Shown: in pieces, positions 51,147 to 60,853 of the stretch
Layout: the number at the start of each line of letters is the position of its first letter
Numbering within the stretch: the stretch's first letter is position 1
DNA from: an uncultured Pelagibacteraceae bacterium
Lineage (GTDB): Bacteria; Pseudomonadota; Alphaproteobacteria; Pelagibacterales; Pelagibacteraceae
DNA: 64,000 nucleotides
NCBI GenBank assembly: GCA_902570055.1
Contig: CACFWQ010000001.1
Span: forward strand, 50,702 to 114,701
Reading direction: 5' to 3'
Program-made: the position numbers and the translations under genes
The notes under the pieces: generated by a model
The model's database searches: none
The model's input: only the letters and a program-made list of their open reading frames with translations
What the model was told of the DNA's origin: nothing

Positions 51147-52553
51147 ATGAGCACAAACCAAGTGTTAAAATTAATTAAAGACAAAGAAGTTGAGTATGTA
51201 GATCTAAGATTTACAGATCCCAAAGGAAAACTTCAACATTTGACAATGGATGCCACAATGGTTGATCAAGAGATGTTGAATGAGGGGGTTTTTTTTGATG
51301 GTTCCTCTATTGCTGGATGGAAAGCAATAAACGAGTCAGATATGATTTTAAAACCAGATCTTAATAGACAAGTCATGGATCCATTCACTTCTCATAATAC
51401 GCTTATTTTGTTTTGTGATGTTTTAGATGCGGTTAAAAAAGATCCTTACGAAAGAGATCCTAGAAGCATAGCTAAAAAAGCTGAGGCTTATTTAAAAAAA
51501 TCTGGAATAGGAGATAAAGCTTATTTTGGACCAGAAGCAGAATTTTTTGTATTTGATGATGTAAAATTTAAAAATGAAATGAATGAAACTGGTTTTAAAA
51601 TAGATAGCATAGAAGGTCCTTATAATACTGGTCAAAACTATGAAAACAAAAATATGGGTCACAGACCGGGAATAAAAGGTGGTTATTTTCCTGTTCCTCC
51701 AGTTGACAGCGCTCAGGACATGAGAGGAGAATTTTTAAAAGCTTTAAGAGATATGGGAATAAAAGCTGAAAAACATCATCATGAGGTTGCTCCAAGTCAG
51801 CACGAGTTAGGAATCTATTTTAATACTTTGACTACTCAAGCAGATAACATGCAGCTTTATAAATATGGTGTTCAAATGGTTGCCCATTCTTTTGGTAAAA
51901 CTGCAACCTTTATGCCAAAACCCGTCAAAGGAGATAATGGATCTGGTATGCACACTCACCAGTCTTTATGGAAAGGAAGCACAGCTTTATTTTCTGGAAA
52001 TAAATATGCTGGATTATCTGATTTAGCTTTATATTATATTGGTGGTATTTTAAAACATGCAAAAGCAATTAATGCCTTTTCAAATAGCACAACAAATAGT
52101 TACAAAAGATTAATTCCTGGATTTGAAGCACCCGTTTTATTAGTTTACTCTGCTAGAAATAGATCTGCTTCGTGTAGAATACCTATTACATTAAATAAAA
52201 AAGCCGCAAGATGTGAAATTAGATTCCCTGATGCTGCTGGTAACCCCTATCTAACTTTCGCTGCAATGTTAATGGCAGGTATAGATGGAATAAAAAATAA
52301 GATTAATCCTGGAAAGCCTGTTGATGAAGATTTATATGCAATGCCTGAAAATAAAGTAAAAAATATTCCAACAGTATGCGGTTCTTTAAGAGAAGCAATG
52401 GAAAGCCTAGATAGAGATAGAAAATTTTTAACTCAAGGTGGAGTTTTTACTGATGACCAGATTGATGCTTATATAGCATTAAAATTTGAAGAGATTTACA
52501 AATTAGAACATACTCCTCATCCAATCGAATTTGAGATGTATTATAGCTGTTAG
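51147..52553 (+). CDS. glnA: Glutamine synthetase, type I
   Basis: 468-residue GSI that makes glutamine from glutamate, ammonia and ATP. Seen in order: [40 protein letters not shown] (metal Glu), [24 protein letters not shown], and [21 protein letters not shown]. The adenylylation Tyr is in [11 protein letters not shown], so activity is probably controlled by GlnE. An AGGAGAG ribosome site precedes the ATG. No glnB sits beside it. Confidence 0.97.
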   Translation: MSTNQVLKLIKDKEVEYVDLRFTDPKGKLQHLTMDATMVDQEMLNEGVFFDGSSIAGWKAINESDMILKPDLNRQVMDPFTSHNTLILFCDVLDAVKKDPYERDPRSIAKKAEAYLKKSGIGDKAYFGPEAEFFVFDDVKFKNEMNETGFKIDSIEGPYNTGQNYENKNMGHRPGIKGGYFPVPPVDSAQDMRGEFLKALRDMGIKAEKHHHEVAPSQHELGIYFNTLTTQADNMQLYKYGVQMVAHSFGKTATFMPKPVKGDNGSGMHTHQSLWKGSTALFSGNKYAGLSDLALYYIGGILKHAKAINAFSNSTTNSYKRLIPGFEAPVLLVYSARNRSASCRIPITLNKKAARCEIRFPDAAGNPYLTFAAMLMAGIDGIKNKINPGKPVDEDLYAMPENKVKNIPTVCGSLREAMESLDRDRKFLTQGGVFTDDQIDAYIALKFEEIYKLEHTPHPIEFEMYYSC

Positions 52554-52745
52554 TTATTTCTTTTTACTTTTTAAAATTTTATCGTCAGCTATCTTATTTT
52601 TATTAACACCTTCTTTAATAGTATACTCAAGTGTACCATGCGCTCCAGCCTCAACTGCTTTGCGCTGAGTTCTGAATAGTGCTTTTTCTTTCTTGCTTTC
52701 AGCCAACCTATTCGAATGTTTTTCTAAGTGCTTAGTATCTCTCAT
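52554..52745 (-). CDS. Small basic uncharacterised protein (63 aa) at end of suf operon
   Basis: Not recognised with certainty; resembles short Lys-rich DUF4169-like proteins of alphaproteobacteria. Highly charged, MRDTKHLEKHSNRLAESKKEK then a less basic core AGAHGTLEYTIKEG and a Lys-rich end. No signal or membrane segment. It starts 8 bases after the sufA-like gene, in the same direction, and its stop codon abuts the glnA stop with no base between. Codon use and position support a real gene. Confidence 0.6.
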   Translation of the reverse strand: MRDTKHLEKHSNRLAESKKEKALFRTQRKAVEAGAHGTLEYTIKEGVNKNKIADDKILKSKKK

Positions 52746-52753
52746 AACCTAGA

Positions 52754-53086
52754 TTATATCTTAAAAGACTCTCCACATCCACACCTTTCAGTTTCATTAG
52801 GATTTTTGAACACAAAAGTTGATGAAAATTCTTCTTTTTTATAATCCATTTCAGTTCCAATAAGATAAATAATAGCACTAGGATCTACAAAAACTTTTAC
52901 CCCTTTATCCTCTATTATTTCATCATTTGGATTAATTTCTTTAGCATATTCCATAATATAAGACATGCCGGCACAACCACCAGATTTTACACCGACCCTA
53001 ACACCTAAAGATTTATTTTGGTCTTTCGACATAATTTCCTTAATCTTGCTAGCCGCACTATTGCTTAAAGTTATTACCTGTTTCAT
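52754..53086 (-). CDS. A-type iron-sulfur carrier (SufA/ErpA)
   Basis: 110-residue carrier that takes Fe-S clusters from the SufBCD scaffold to target proteins. The three conserved Cys are C38 (SGGCAGMSY), C102 and C104 (ERCGCGESF). Overlaps the sufT stop by one base. Second last gene of the suf operon. SufA and ErpA cannot be separated by eye. Confidence 0.92.
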   Translation of the reverse strand: MKQVITLSNSAASKIKEIMSKDQNKSLGVRVGVKSGGCAGMSYIMEYAKEINPNDEIIEDKGVKVFVDPSAIIYLIGTEMDYKKEEFSSTFVFKNPNETERCGCGESFKI

Positions 53087-53385
53087 TATAAATTTAACTC
53101 CAATTTTGCTGCCTCTGACATCATAGACTTATCCCAGGGTGGTTCCCAAACCAAATTAAGATCAACATTTTTTACTTCTTTAATTGCCATTATACTATCC
53201 TTTACCTCTTTCGGCAAACTTTCAGCAACTGGACAATTTGGTGTAGTTAAAGTCATATTTATTTTAATACTGTTATCTTTTTCAATTTTAATATCATAAA
53301 TTAATCCAAGTTCATAAATATTAACTGGAATTTCAGGATCATAGATTTTTTTAATTTCTGTTATAACTTTTTCTTTTAAATCCAT
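53086..53385 (-). CDS. sufT: SufT-type MIP18/DUF59 protein
   Basis: 99 residues of the DUF59 family. Features: YDPEIPVNIYELGLIYDI, TLTTPNCPVAESLP with the conserved Cys, and VWEPPWDKSMMSEAAK. SufT helps mature Fe-S proteins in suf-based organisms. It sits between sufU and the A-type carrier and shares single-base overlaps with both. Confidence 0.9.
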   Translation of the reverse strand: MDLKEKVITEIKKIYDPEIPVNIYELGLIYDIKIEKDNSIKINMTLTTPNCPVAESLPKEVKDSIMAIKEVKNVDLNLVWEPPWDKSMMSEAAKLELNL

Positions 53386-53858
53386 TATACCTCCATTTTT
53401 TCAGTGTTAATTTCATGTTGTGTATTATTTATTGCTGATGTCAACGTATGCCAAGATAAAGTTGCACACTTAACTCGCATTGGATATTGCTTTACGCCAG
53501 AAAGACACATTAACTTGGTCTTTTCATCTTCTTTTAAATTTTTTGAATTTAACTCTGGATTTTCTTTAATCATGCCCAAAAAATCTTCAACAATTTCTTT
53601 AACTTCTGTTTCTTCTTTGCCTTTAATTAAGTCAGTCATTATAGATGCTGAAGCCATTGATATCGCGCATCCACTACCTTCAAAAGAAATATCTTCGATT
53701 TTTTTATTTTCATCTAATTTTAAATAAACATGTACTTTGTCTCCACATAAAGGATTGTGACCTTTTGCATCCTTATTAAAATTTTCTGTCCTTCTTAGAT
53801 TTCTTGGATTTTTTCCATGTTCTAAAATAATCTCTTGATAAAGTTCTTTTAAATTCAT
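53385..53858 (-). CDS. sufU: SufU-type scaffold/sulfur-transfer protein
   Basis: 157 residues of the IscU/NifU N-terminal fold, SufU type. Three Cys ligands: GHNPLCGDKVH, GSGCAISMASA and MRVKCATLSWH, plus the acidic Asp of CGD. SufU accepts persulfide from SufS in place of SufE. Overlaps sufS by four bases. Confidence 0.92.
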   Translation of the reverse strand: MNLKELYQEIILEHGKNPRNLRRTENFNKDAKGHNPLCGDKVHVYLKLDENKKIEDISFEGSGCAISMASASIMTDLIKGKEETEVKEIVEDFLGMIKENPELNSKNLKEDEKTKLMCLSGVKQYPMRVKCATLSWHTLTSAINNTQHEINTEKMEV

Positions 53859-55075
53859 TTTAAACTAAAAATTTTTTTACATTTATTTATTGCTAAATTT
53901 AATTTATCAATATCCTCTCTGGTATTATAAATGCCTAGAGAAGCTCTTGCAGTAGCATTTAAACCTAATTTGTCATGAAGTATCTGACAACAATGATGTC
54001 CTGCTCTTATAGCTACTCCATCTTCATCCAAGATAGTTGCAATATCATGAGGATGAATTCCCTCTATAGTAAAAGATAAAACTGCTCCTTTTTTTTTAGG
54101 ATTACCAATTAATTTTACTGAATTATTCTTTCTTAAAATTTCTTGTCCATAATCCATTAAATCTTTTTCATGTTTTGTAATATTCTCTATTCCAATTTTA
54201 TTTAAGAATTTAATTGATTCATCAAAAGCAATAACTTGTGCTGTAGCCATGGTGCCAGCTTCATATTTATTAGGTAAATCTCCATAAGAAATATCATTTT
54301 TTTTAACCCGTTCTATCATTCCTCCGCCTCCTTGGTATGGAGGTAATTCTTCTAACCATTTTTTTTTAGCATAAAGAATTCCAAGTCCAGTTGGACCATA
54401 CATTTTATGGCAAGAAATGGCATAAAAATCACAATCTAAATCCTGCATATCTAGTTTTAAATGAGGAGCTCCTTGGCAACCATCTACCAAAACTGGAATT
54501 CCCTTTGAATGAGCCAATTGAGTTATTTCTTTGATCGGTAAAATAGCTCCAGTTACATTAGATAAATGAGTAATAGCTATCATTTTAGTTTTTGATGTAA
54601 TTTTTTTTTCAATGCTTTCTAAAGTAACTTCACCTACATTATTTATTTCTGCAAATTCAATTTTAACACCTTTTAATTTTCTCAAGTAGTGCCATGGCAC
54701 ATAATTAGAATGATGTTCAAGCTCTGTCAGCAAAACCTCATCTCCCTCTTTTAAATTCTTTTGACCGTAAGTATTTGCAACAAGATTAATTGCTTCCGTA
54801 GCACCTTTTGTAAAAACAATTTCATTTTTATCTTTTGCATTAATATATTTTTGTACAGAAATTCTAGTATTTTCATAAAGATTGGTAGCGGCAACAGCTA
54901 AATAGTGAACACTACGCCCAACGTTTGAAAATTCTTTAGTATAAAAATCATACATTCTATCAATTACATCAATAGGCTTTTGAGAAGAATTAGCGCTATC
55001 TAAATAAACAAGGTCTTTATTATTAATTTTGTTATTAAATATTGGAAATTGTTCCTTAATATTATCTATATTCAT
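53855..55075 (-). CDS. sufS: Cysteine desulfurase SufS
   Basis: 406-residue PLP enzyme that strips sulfur from cysteine. PLP Lys is in YAISCHKMYGPTG (about residue 223), and the catalytic Cys is in RAGHHCCQILHDKLG (about residue 361). YLDSANSSQKP at the N-terminus is the SufS subclass mark. Overlaps sufD by 14 bases. Confidence 0.95.
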   Translation of the reverse strand: MNIDNIKEQFPIFNNKINNKDLVYLDSANSSQKPIDVIDRMYDFYTKEFSNVGRSVHYLAVAATNLYENTRISVQKYINAKDKNEIVFTKGATEAINLVANTYGQKNLKEGDEVLLTELEHHSNYVPWHYLRKLKGVKIEFAEINNVGEVTLESIEKKITSKTKMIAITHLSNVTGAILPIKEITQLAHSKGIPVLVDGCQGAPHLKLDMQDLDCDFYAISCHKMYGPTGLGILYAKKKWLEELPPYQGGGGMIERVKKNDISYGDLPNKYEAGTMATAQVIAFDESIKFLNKIGIENITKHEKDLMDYGQEILRKNNSVKLIGNPKKKGAVLSFTIEGIHPHDIATILDEDGVAIRAGHHCCQILHDKLGLNATARASLGIYNTREDIDKLNLAINKCKKIFSLK

Positions 55076-56321
55076 TTAACAAAATCTCCAATTTTTTTAA
55101 AAAAAATTTTTTAATTTCTAAACTTGTAATTGTTTCAAGAGAATCTTGTAAAAAACCTTTGATTAATAATTTTTTGGCATCAAAACGATTTAAGCCACGA
55201 GTCATTAAATAGTATATTGCGTTTTCATCTAAACTGCCTGAAGTGGAGCCATGTGAGCATTTTACATCGTCTGCGTATATTTCTAATTCAGGTTTTGAAT
55301 CAAATTCACTATCTTGATCTATAATAATAGCATTGCTTAATTGATAGCCATCAGTTTTTTGGGCACAAGAATCTACATGAATTTTACCTTGAAAAATTGC
55401 TCTACTATTTTGATCCAAAACAGATTTTATTTTTTGGTAACTCTTAGTATTTTGTCCAATATGTTTAATGACTGTTTTTATTTCATGATGATCATTGTTA
55501 TGTGCCAAAATAGCTCCATTAATAAAACTTGAGCTATAATTTTTTTTCAACAAACATAGAACATCATTTTTAAAAAAGGCTGCTTTATAAGAAAAAATTA
55601 AATTCTCAAAAACACTATTTTCTTCAACATTAATTTCATTAAAATTATAATTTAAATCTTTATTATTTAATTCATTTATATAAAATAATTTAAGCAATCC
55701 ATACTTCTCAACCAGAAAAAAATTAGAAGTATTTAAAAAAATTGGAACTTTATTTAAATTAATTGTACAAATAACAAGATCTAATTTTGAATTTTCCTCA
55801 ACATTAACAATTAATTTTTGATTAAAAAAATTATTATTTTCATTGGTATTAAAAATATTATATATAACTAAAGGCTTTTTGCATTTATACCCATTTTTAA
55901 TGTACAATAAAAGTCCATCAGTAAAAAAAGCATTGTTAAGCAAATTTAGAGAGTTTGATCCATTTGGTTTATACGAGGGTCCATTTTTTAAGTTATCGAA
56001 AATAACTTTGTCTTCACTTTCATATTCAAAAGAGTGTTGACTATAATAACCATTTTGAAAGACAATTTTATTGTGTTTAAAATCTTTTATATAATTATTA
56101 AAGTTAAATTTATTTTGTTCATCTGGATTTACATTAATATTCTTAAATTTTTCTGAAATAATTCTATTAAAATCTGAAAATTTCCAATCTTCAAGAATTT
56201 TATTAGGAAATCCAAGTTTGGCAAACTTATTAAAATTCTCTAGCCTGGTTTTTGCTAGTATATTTTTTTTAGAAATTTTTTTATTAAAGTTCTCAAATGT
56301 ATTTTTTAGTTCTTCAATCAT
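55062..56321 (-). CDS. sufD: Fe-S scaffold component SufD
   Basis: 419 residues with the SufBD beta-helix core. The C-terminal block has DVKCSHGSTSGSLDENAIYYLMTRG, which is the SufD signature with the conserved His. N-terminal part is diverged and Asn/Lys-rich. Works as SufB-SufC2-SufD. Overlaps sufC by four bases. Confidence 0.92.
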   Translation of the reverse strand: MIEELKNTFENFNKKISKKNILAKTRLENFNKFAKLGFPNKILEDWKFSDFNRIISEKFKNINVNPDEQNKFNFNNYIKDFKHNKIVFQNGYYSQHSFEYESEDKVIFDNLKNGPSYKPNGSNSLNLLNNAFFTDGLLLYIKNGYKCKKPLVIYNIFNTNENNNFFNQKLIVNVEENSKLDLVICTINLNKVPIFLNTSNFFLVEKYGLLKLFYINELNNKDLNYNFNEINVEENSVFENLIFSYKAAFFKNDVLCLLKKNYSSSFINGAILAHNNDHHEIKTVIKHIGQNTKSYQKIKSVLDQNSRAIFQGKIHVDSCAQKTDGYQLSNAIIIDQDSEFDSKPELEIYADDVKCSHGSTSGSLDENAIYYLMTRGLNRFDAKKLLIKGFLQDSLETITSLEIKKFFLKKLEILLNEYR

Positions 56322-57049
56322 ATTTTTTCATATCCTGCTTTTTCGAGTTCTAATGCTAGTTCGCTGCAGCCTGTTTTGATTATTTTTCCATCCATTAATA
56401 TGTGAACAAAATCTGGTTTAATATAATCAAGTAATCTTTGATAATGAGTAATTATTAAAAAAGACCTTTCCTTATTTCTTAAGTTGTTTACTCCATTAGC
56501 TACAATTTTAAGAGCATCTATATCTAATCCAGAATCAGTTTCATCAAGTATGATCATTTTTGGTTCAAACAAAGACATTTGAAGTATTTCATTCTTTTTT
56601 TTTTCTCCTCCAGAAAAACCAACATTTAGTTGTCTATTTAAAATTTTTTCGTCAATTTTTAATTCAGTTGCTTTTGACTTAACAAGTTTTAAAAATTCCA
56701 AAGCATCAAGTTCTTTTTTGCCATTAGATTTTCTTATTGCGTTTAAAGAAGTCTTCAAAAAATTTGATGTGTTTACACCAGGTATTTCTAATGGGTATTG
56801 AAATGCTAAAAATAATCCCTTGTGTGCTCTTTCTTCAATTCCTAATTTAAATAAATCTTTATTTTGATAATTCACATTCCCAGAAATTTCATAACCTTTT
56901 TTTCCTGACAAAATATTTGCCAATGTGCTTTTACCTGATCCATTTGGGCCCATAATTGCATGTACTTCTCCAGATTTAATTTCTAAATTAAAACTATTTA
57001 ATATTTGTTTCTTTTCAACTTTTGCAGATAGGTTATTAATTTTAAGCAT
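56318..57049 (-). CDS. sufC: Fe-S assembly ATPase SufC
   Basis: 243-residue ABC ATPase with Walker A GPNGSGKS (about residue 34), signature FSGGEKKKNEILQ, Walker B MIILDETDSGLD and the switch His in LIITHYQRLL. These are exact SufC features. Overlaps sufB by one base. Confidence 0.96.
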   Translation of the reverse strand: MLKINNLSAKVEKKQILNSFNLEIKSGEVHAIMGPNGSGKSTLANILSGKKGYEISGNVNYQNKDLFKLGIEERAHKGLFLAFQYPLEIPGVNTSNFLKTSLNAIRKSNGKKELDALEFLKLVKSKATELKIDEKILNRQLNVGFSGGEKKKNEILQMSLFEPKMIILDETDSGLDIDALKIVANGVNNLRNKERSFLIITHYQRLLDYIKPDFVHILMDGKIIKTGCSELALELEKAGYEKI

Positions 57050-58485
57050 TAACCCACGCTCCCTTCTAGACTTATGCCTACAAGTTTTTGGGCCTCAACT
57101 GCAAATTCCATTGGTAATTGTTGAAGCACTTCTTTACAAAAACCATTTACTATCAAACTTACAGCTTCTTCTTGATTTAAACCTCTTTGATTACAATAAA
57201 ATAATTGTTCATCACTAATTTTAGATGTTGTTGCTTCATGCTCAATATTTGCAGAAGAATTTTTATTTTTAATATAAGGAATTGTATGAGCTCCACATTT
57301 ATTTCCTATTAATAGTGAGTCACACTGAGTATAGTTTCTGGAGTTAAAAGCTTTACTATTTATATCTACTAAGCCTCTATAGGTATTGTCGGCTTTTCCA
57401 GCTGAAATACCTTTAGAAATAATTTTACTTTTAGTATTTTTTCCAAGATGAATCATTTTTGTTCCAGTATCTGCTTTTTGATAATTATTGGTAATTGCTA
57501 TAGAATAAAATTCACCCACAGAATTATCGCCTTGCAAAATACAACTTGGATATTTCCATGTAATTGCTGATCCAGTTTCTACTTGTGTCCAAGAAATTTT
57601 AGAATTTTTTCCTCTACAAGCTCCTCTTTTAGTAACAAAATTATATATTCCTCCTTTACCATCTTTATCTCCCGGATACCAATTTTGTACTGTAGAATAT
57701 TTTATTTCAGCATCATCTAATGCAATTAGTTCTACATTTGCTGCATGTAATTGATTTTCGTCTCTCATTGGTGCGGTACAACCTTCTAAATAACTCACAT
57801 AACTTCCTTCATCTGCAATTATTAATGTTCTTTCAAATTGACCAGTGTCAGAAGCATTAATTCTAAAATAAGTGGACAGTTCCATGGGGCATCTAATATT
57901 TTTAGGTACATAAACAAAAGACCCATCTGTAAAAACAGCAGAGTTTAAAGTGGCAAAATAATGATCAGTTAATGGAATCACTGAGCCAAGATATTTTTTA
58001 ACTAAGTTAGAATGTTTTTGAATAGCTTCAGATATTGAGCAAAATATTATTCCTTTTTCATTTAATTTTTCCTTAAAGGTAGTAGCAACTGAAACGGAAT
58101 CAAAGACAGCATCAACGGCTATGTTGTTTAATCTTTTTTGTTCTTGTAAAGGTATTCCAAGTTTATTATAAGTTTCTAATAATTTTGGATCTAAATCATC
58201 TAAATTTTTTGGTTTATTTTTAAAACTTTTTGGAGCAGAATAATAGTATAGGTCTTGATAATTAATTTTAGGATATTTTGGTTTTTGCCAATCTGGCTCT
58301 TTTAAATTTTGCAATCTATTAAAAGCTTTCATTCTCCACTCGAGCATCCATTTTGGTTCTTTTTTGATATTTGATATAAATTGAATTACTTCTTTATTAA
58401 GTCCTTTTGGAGCTTTGATATTTTCAATATCAGTTGTAAAACCATATTTATAATCTTTTAGTTTTTCTAGTTCTTTTTCTCTCAT
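57049..58485 (-). CDS. sufB: Fe-S scaffold SufB
   Basis: 478 residues. [33 protein letters not shown] and [17 protein letters not shown] are typical of SufB, with the assembly Cys and Glu region in [23 protein letters not shown]. Assembles the nascent cluster. Begins 1 base after the iscR-like gene stop. Confidence 0.96.
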   Translation of the reverse strand: MREKELEKLKDYKYGFTTDIENIKAPKGLNKEVIQFISNIKKEPKWMLEWRMKAFNRLQNLKEPDWQKPKYPKINYQDLYYYSAPKSFKNKPKNLDDLDPKLLETYNKLGIPLQEQKRLNNIAVDAVFDSVSVATTFKEKLNEKGIIFCSISEAIQKHSNLVKKYLGSVIPLTDHYFATLNSAVFTDGSFVYVPKNIRCPMELSTYFRINASDTGQFERTLIIADEGSYVSYLEGCTAPMRDENQLHAANVELIALDDAEIKYSTVQNWYPGDKDGKGGIYNFVTKRGACRGKNSKISWTQVETGSAITWKYPSCILQGDNSVGEFYSIAITNNYQKADTGTKMIHLGKNTKSKIISKGISAGKADNTYRGLVDINSKAFNSRNYTQCDSLLIGNKCGAHTIPYIKNKNSSANIEHEATTSKISDEQLFYCNQRGLNQEEAVSLIVNGFCKEVLQQLPMEFAVEAQKLVGISLEGSVG

Positions 58486-58908
58486 TTAAATTCTCTTACT
58501 ATTGTTGTTAATCAAATCATTCAAATTTTTTCTTTCAAAGAAATTATTTATATGTATTTCAAGTTCATCCCAAAGATTATGTGTATTGCATTTTATAGAT
58601 TTGCCATTGCAACTCTTTTTAGATTCCTTTTTACATTTAACTGTCTTTACTTTTTCATCTACAGCGTAAAAAATATCAGCTATTTTTATTTCAGCAGGTT
58701 GTTTTGAAAGAATATATCCTCCATTAATTCCCCTAATACTATTTACAATATTATTTTTTTTTAATTTTGAAAAAATTTGCTCTAAATATACTAATGAAAT
58801 GTTTTGTCTTAACGAGATATCGCGAAGAGAAACTGGTTTTTTTTTATCGAAAGCTGCCATGTCAGCTAAAGCCATTACAGCATATCTACCTCTGCTAGTA
58901 AGTTTCAT
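58486..58908 (-). CDS. iscR: Rrf2-family Fe-S regulator, IscR-like
   Basis: 140-residue DNA-binding protein. The winged helix has MKLTSRGRYAVMALADMA and VSLRDISLRQNISLVYLEQIFSKL, with GINGGYIL in the wing. Cluster ligands are C92, C100, C107 and H110, in the same place as Cys92, Cys98, Cys104 and His107 of IscR but with longer spacing. First gene of the suf operon. A near-consensus IscR type-1 operator lies over its promoter, so it should repress itself and suf when it holds a cluster. Confidence 0.9.
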   Translation of the reverse strand: MKLTSRGRYAVMALADMAAFDKKKPVSLRDISLRQNISLVYLEQIFSKLKKNNIVNSIRGINGGYILSKQPAEIKIADIFYAVDEKVKTVKCKKESKKSCNGKSIKCNTHNLWDELEIHINNFFERKNLNDLINNNSKRI

Positions 58909-58930
58909 ATAATTCCTTTAATAACAGGCT

Positions 58931-58960
58931 TTTATATATATACCTGACTAAAATAGTCAA
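58931..58960 (-). promoter_or_regulatory. Promoter of the suf operon
   Basis: On the reverse strand TTGACT (58960-58955) lies 18 bases before TATAAA (58936-58931), giving a start of transcription about 15-20 bases before the iscR ATG. Both boxes match 5/6. The -35 box is inside the IscR site, so regulator binding would block RNA polymerase. Confidence 0.72.
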
Positions 58961-58964
58961 GTTT
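58940..58964. promoter_or_regulatory. IscR type-1 operator over the suf promoter
   Basis: The 25 bases match the IscR type-1 consensus as I know it (ATASYYGACTRWWWYAGTCRRSTAT) in 24 places. The core is the palindrome TGACTAAAATAGTCA (58945-58959). A half-site repeat (TTTAGTCA, 58962-58969) follows. The site covers the -35 and the spacer of the promoter. It also fits the TGA-N9-TCA pattern of the alphaproteobacterial iron-Rhodo box, as both share GACT/AGTC half sites. Confidence 0.82.
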
Positions 58965-59046
58965 AGTCATCATAAAAAAAATTAGCAAAATGACGCTTAC
59001 TTGTGGTAAATGTATTTTTTTTTGAGAACAGTTATCAATAACATAT

Positions 59047-59703
59047 ATGGGTAATAAAATTGCAGAAATATTTATACCGGGACCAGCTGGAAGGTTGGAG
59101 GCAAAATATTTTAAAAGTGAAAAAAATACATCTCCTATAGCATTAGTTTTACAACCACATCCACAATATGGTGGAACAATGAACAATAAGGTTGTTGTTG
59201 AAATATTTAATATGTTTATTGAAAATAATTTTTCTGTTTGTCGTGTTAATTTTAGAGGTGTTGGAAAAAGTGATGGAGAATTTGATAATGGCCAAGGAGA
59301 ATTAGCAGATGCTGCAGCAGCGCTGGATTGGGTTGAAAGAGAAAATTTCGATAATTCTCAATGTTGGATATCAGGTTTTTCTTTTGGTTCCTTAATAGCA
59401 ATGCAGCTATTAATGAGAAGACCTGAGATAAATAGATTCATAGCTATTTCTCCTCAACCAAACGTATATGATTTTTCTTTCTTATCTCCATGTCCAACTT
59501 CAGGTTTAATGGTGTATGGAAATAAGGACGAGCTAGTTCCATTAGAAAATTTAAATGAATTAAATAAAAAATTAACATCCCAAAAAGGTATTAAAGTTGA
59601 ATTTCAATCAATACCTAATGCAAATCATTTTTTTACAAAATCTGAAAACTTGTTAATTAAAACCTTGAATAAATATATAAAAAAAGAAACAACGCTTTTT
59701 TAA
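59047..59703 (+). CDS. Alpha/beta hydrolase
   Basis: 218 residues of a small serine alpha/beta hydrolase family common in alphaproteobacteria. Opening residues IFIPGPAGRLEAKYFKSE, oxyanion region QPHPQYGGTMNNKVV, nucleophile Ser in ISGFSFGSL, Asp in MVYGNKDELVP and His in ANHFFTKS. Cytoplasmic; substrate unknown. Divergent from the suf operon, 138 bases away. Confidence 0.86.
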   Translation: MGNKIAEIFIPGPAGRLEAKYFKSEKNTSPIALVLQPHPQYGGTMNNKVVVEIFNMFIENNFSVCRVNFRGVGKSDGEFDNGQGELADAAAALDWVERENFDNSQCWISGFSFGSLIAMQLLMRRPEINRFIAISPQPNVYDFSFLSPCPTSGLMVYGNKDELVPLENLNELNKKLTSQKGIKVEFQSIPNANHFFTKSENLLIKTLNKYIKKETTLF

Positions 59704-60794
59704 AAATTTTTTGCTATTACTCCTCCAGTACATGGCTCTTTACATCCAGTAGTTTCTGGAAAGGAAATTGGTAGTTTTAAATAAGATCTAATTGCAAGGT
59801 ATGCAAATGCTTGGGACTCTATAAAACTGCCATCTATACCAAGATAATCAATATCTTTTATTTTATTTTTAATTTTTTTTTTAATTGATTTAACTAAAAA
59901 TTCATTTTTTCTTCCTCCCCCACAAACATAAACATCATTATCTAAAATTTTTTTAGATAAAATATCTGCTGTGAATTCAGTAAGTGTGGCAGCACCATTT
60001 TGCAATGAAAGACCTCTTGCAAAAGTTATATCAAAATCATTTGTATCTAGAGATTTTTTTTTACTAGTTTTGCTATTATAAAAGTTATCTAATGACTGCT
60101 CTAAAATAAATTTATCAATCTTGCCAGACTTTGCTGTATTGCCATTTTCGTCAAAATTTTTACCTGAATTAAATCTTATCCATTTGTCAATCAAACAATT
60201 ACCAGGGCCAATATCCATACTGTTCATTTCATAGTTTTTATTGATTGATGTTATATTTGCGATTCCACCAATATTCAAAATTGTAACTGGAACTTCTATT
60301 TTTTTTTTCTTTGTTAGCATCTTAACTAATAACCTGTGATAAATAGGAGCCAAAGGTGCCCCTTCTCCACCATTTTTTAAATCATTCTGTCTAAAATCAT
60401 AAACAACTATTTTTTTTGTAAGATTAGAAAGTTTTTGGCCAAGTCCTATTTGTTTAGATATTTTTTCATCTGAATTATGAAAAATTGTTTGGCCATGAAA
60501 TCCTACGATATCTACTTTAACTTTTTCAAACCATTTATTTGCAACAGTAGCGTGAAAATTAGTCAATTTATCTTCAACAGACTCGATTTCATCAGAAAAT
60601 TTATTTAAATCATCCAAATTTTCTATTTTTTCTTTAATTTTATGAATTTCATCAGAAAGATATGAAGGATAAGGATCGTAATTATTATATTTTATGAAAA
60701 TTTGATCTTTGCCATCAGATTCAATTATAGATGAATCAACTCCATCTGCAGATGTGCCGCTCATTAAACCTAGGCTGTAAAAGCTTTTGTTCAT
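59700..60794 (-). CDS. anmK: Anhydro-N-acetylmuramic acid kinase
   Basis: 364 residues. GLMSGTSADGVDSSIIES is the AnmK start and GFHGQTIFH follows; ILNIGGIANIT is the phosphate loop and DIGPGNCLIDKW the active site. It phosphorylates anhydroMurNAc released from cell-wall turnover. Its 3' end overlaps the convergent hydrolase by 4 bases. Confidence 0.94.
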   Translation of the reverse strand: MNKSFYSLGLMSGTSADGVDSSIIESDGKDQIFIKYNNYDPYPSYLSDEIHKIKEKIENLDDLNKFSDEIESVEDKLTNFHATVANKWFEKVKVDIVGFHGQTIFHNSDEKISKQIGLGQKLSNLTKKIVVYDFRQNDLKNGGEGAPLAPIYHRLLVKMLTKKKKIEVPVTILNIGGIANITSINKNYEMNSMDIGPGNCLIDKWIRFNSGKNFDENGNTAKSGKIDKFILEQSLDNFYNSKTSKKKSLDTNDFDITFARGLSLQNGAATLTEFTADILSKKILDNDVYVCGGGRKNEFLVKSIKKKIKNKIKDIDYLGIDGSFIESQAFAYLAIRSYLKLPISFPETTGCKEPCTGGVIAKNF

Positions 60795-60853
60795 ATATAT
60801 TTTTTAATTAATTTAAATAAAGTATATTGATTCTACACTGTTTTTTAAAAAAT

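Noticed and set aside
60827..60853. TTG start for tyrS at 60827
   Set aside because: The ATG at 60854 gives the usual N-terminus; the added nine residues are not family-like.
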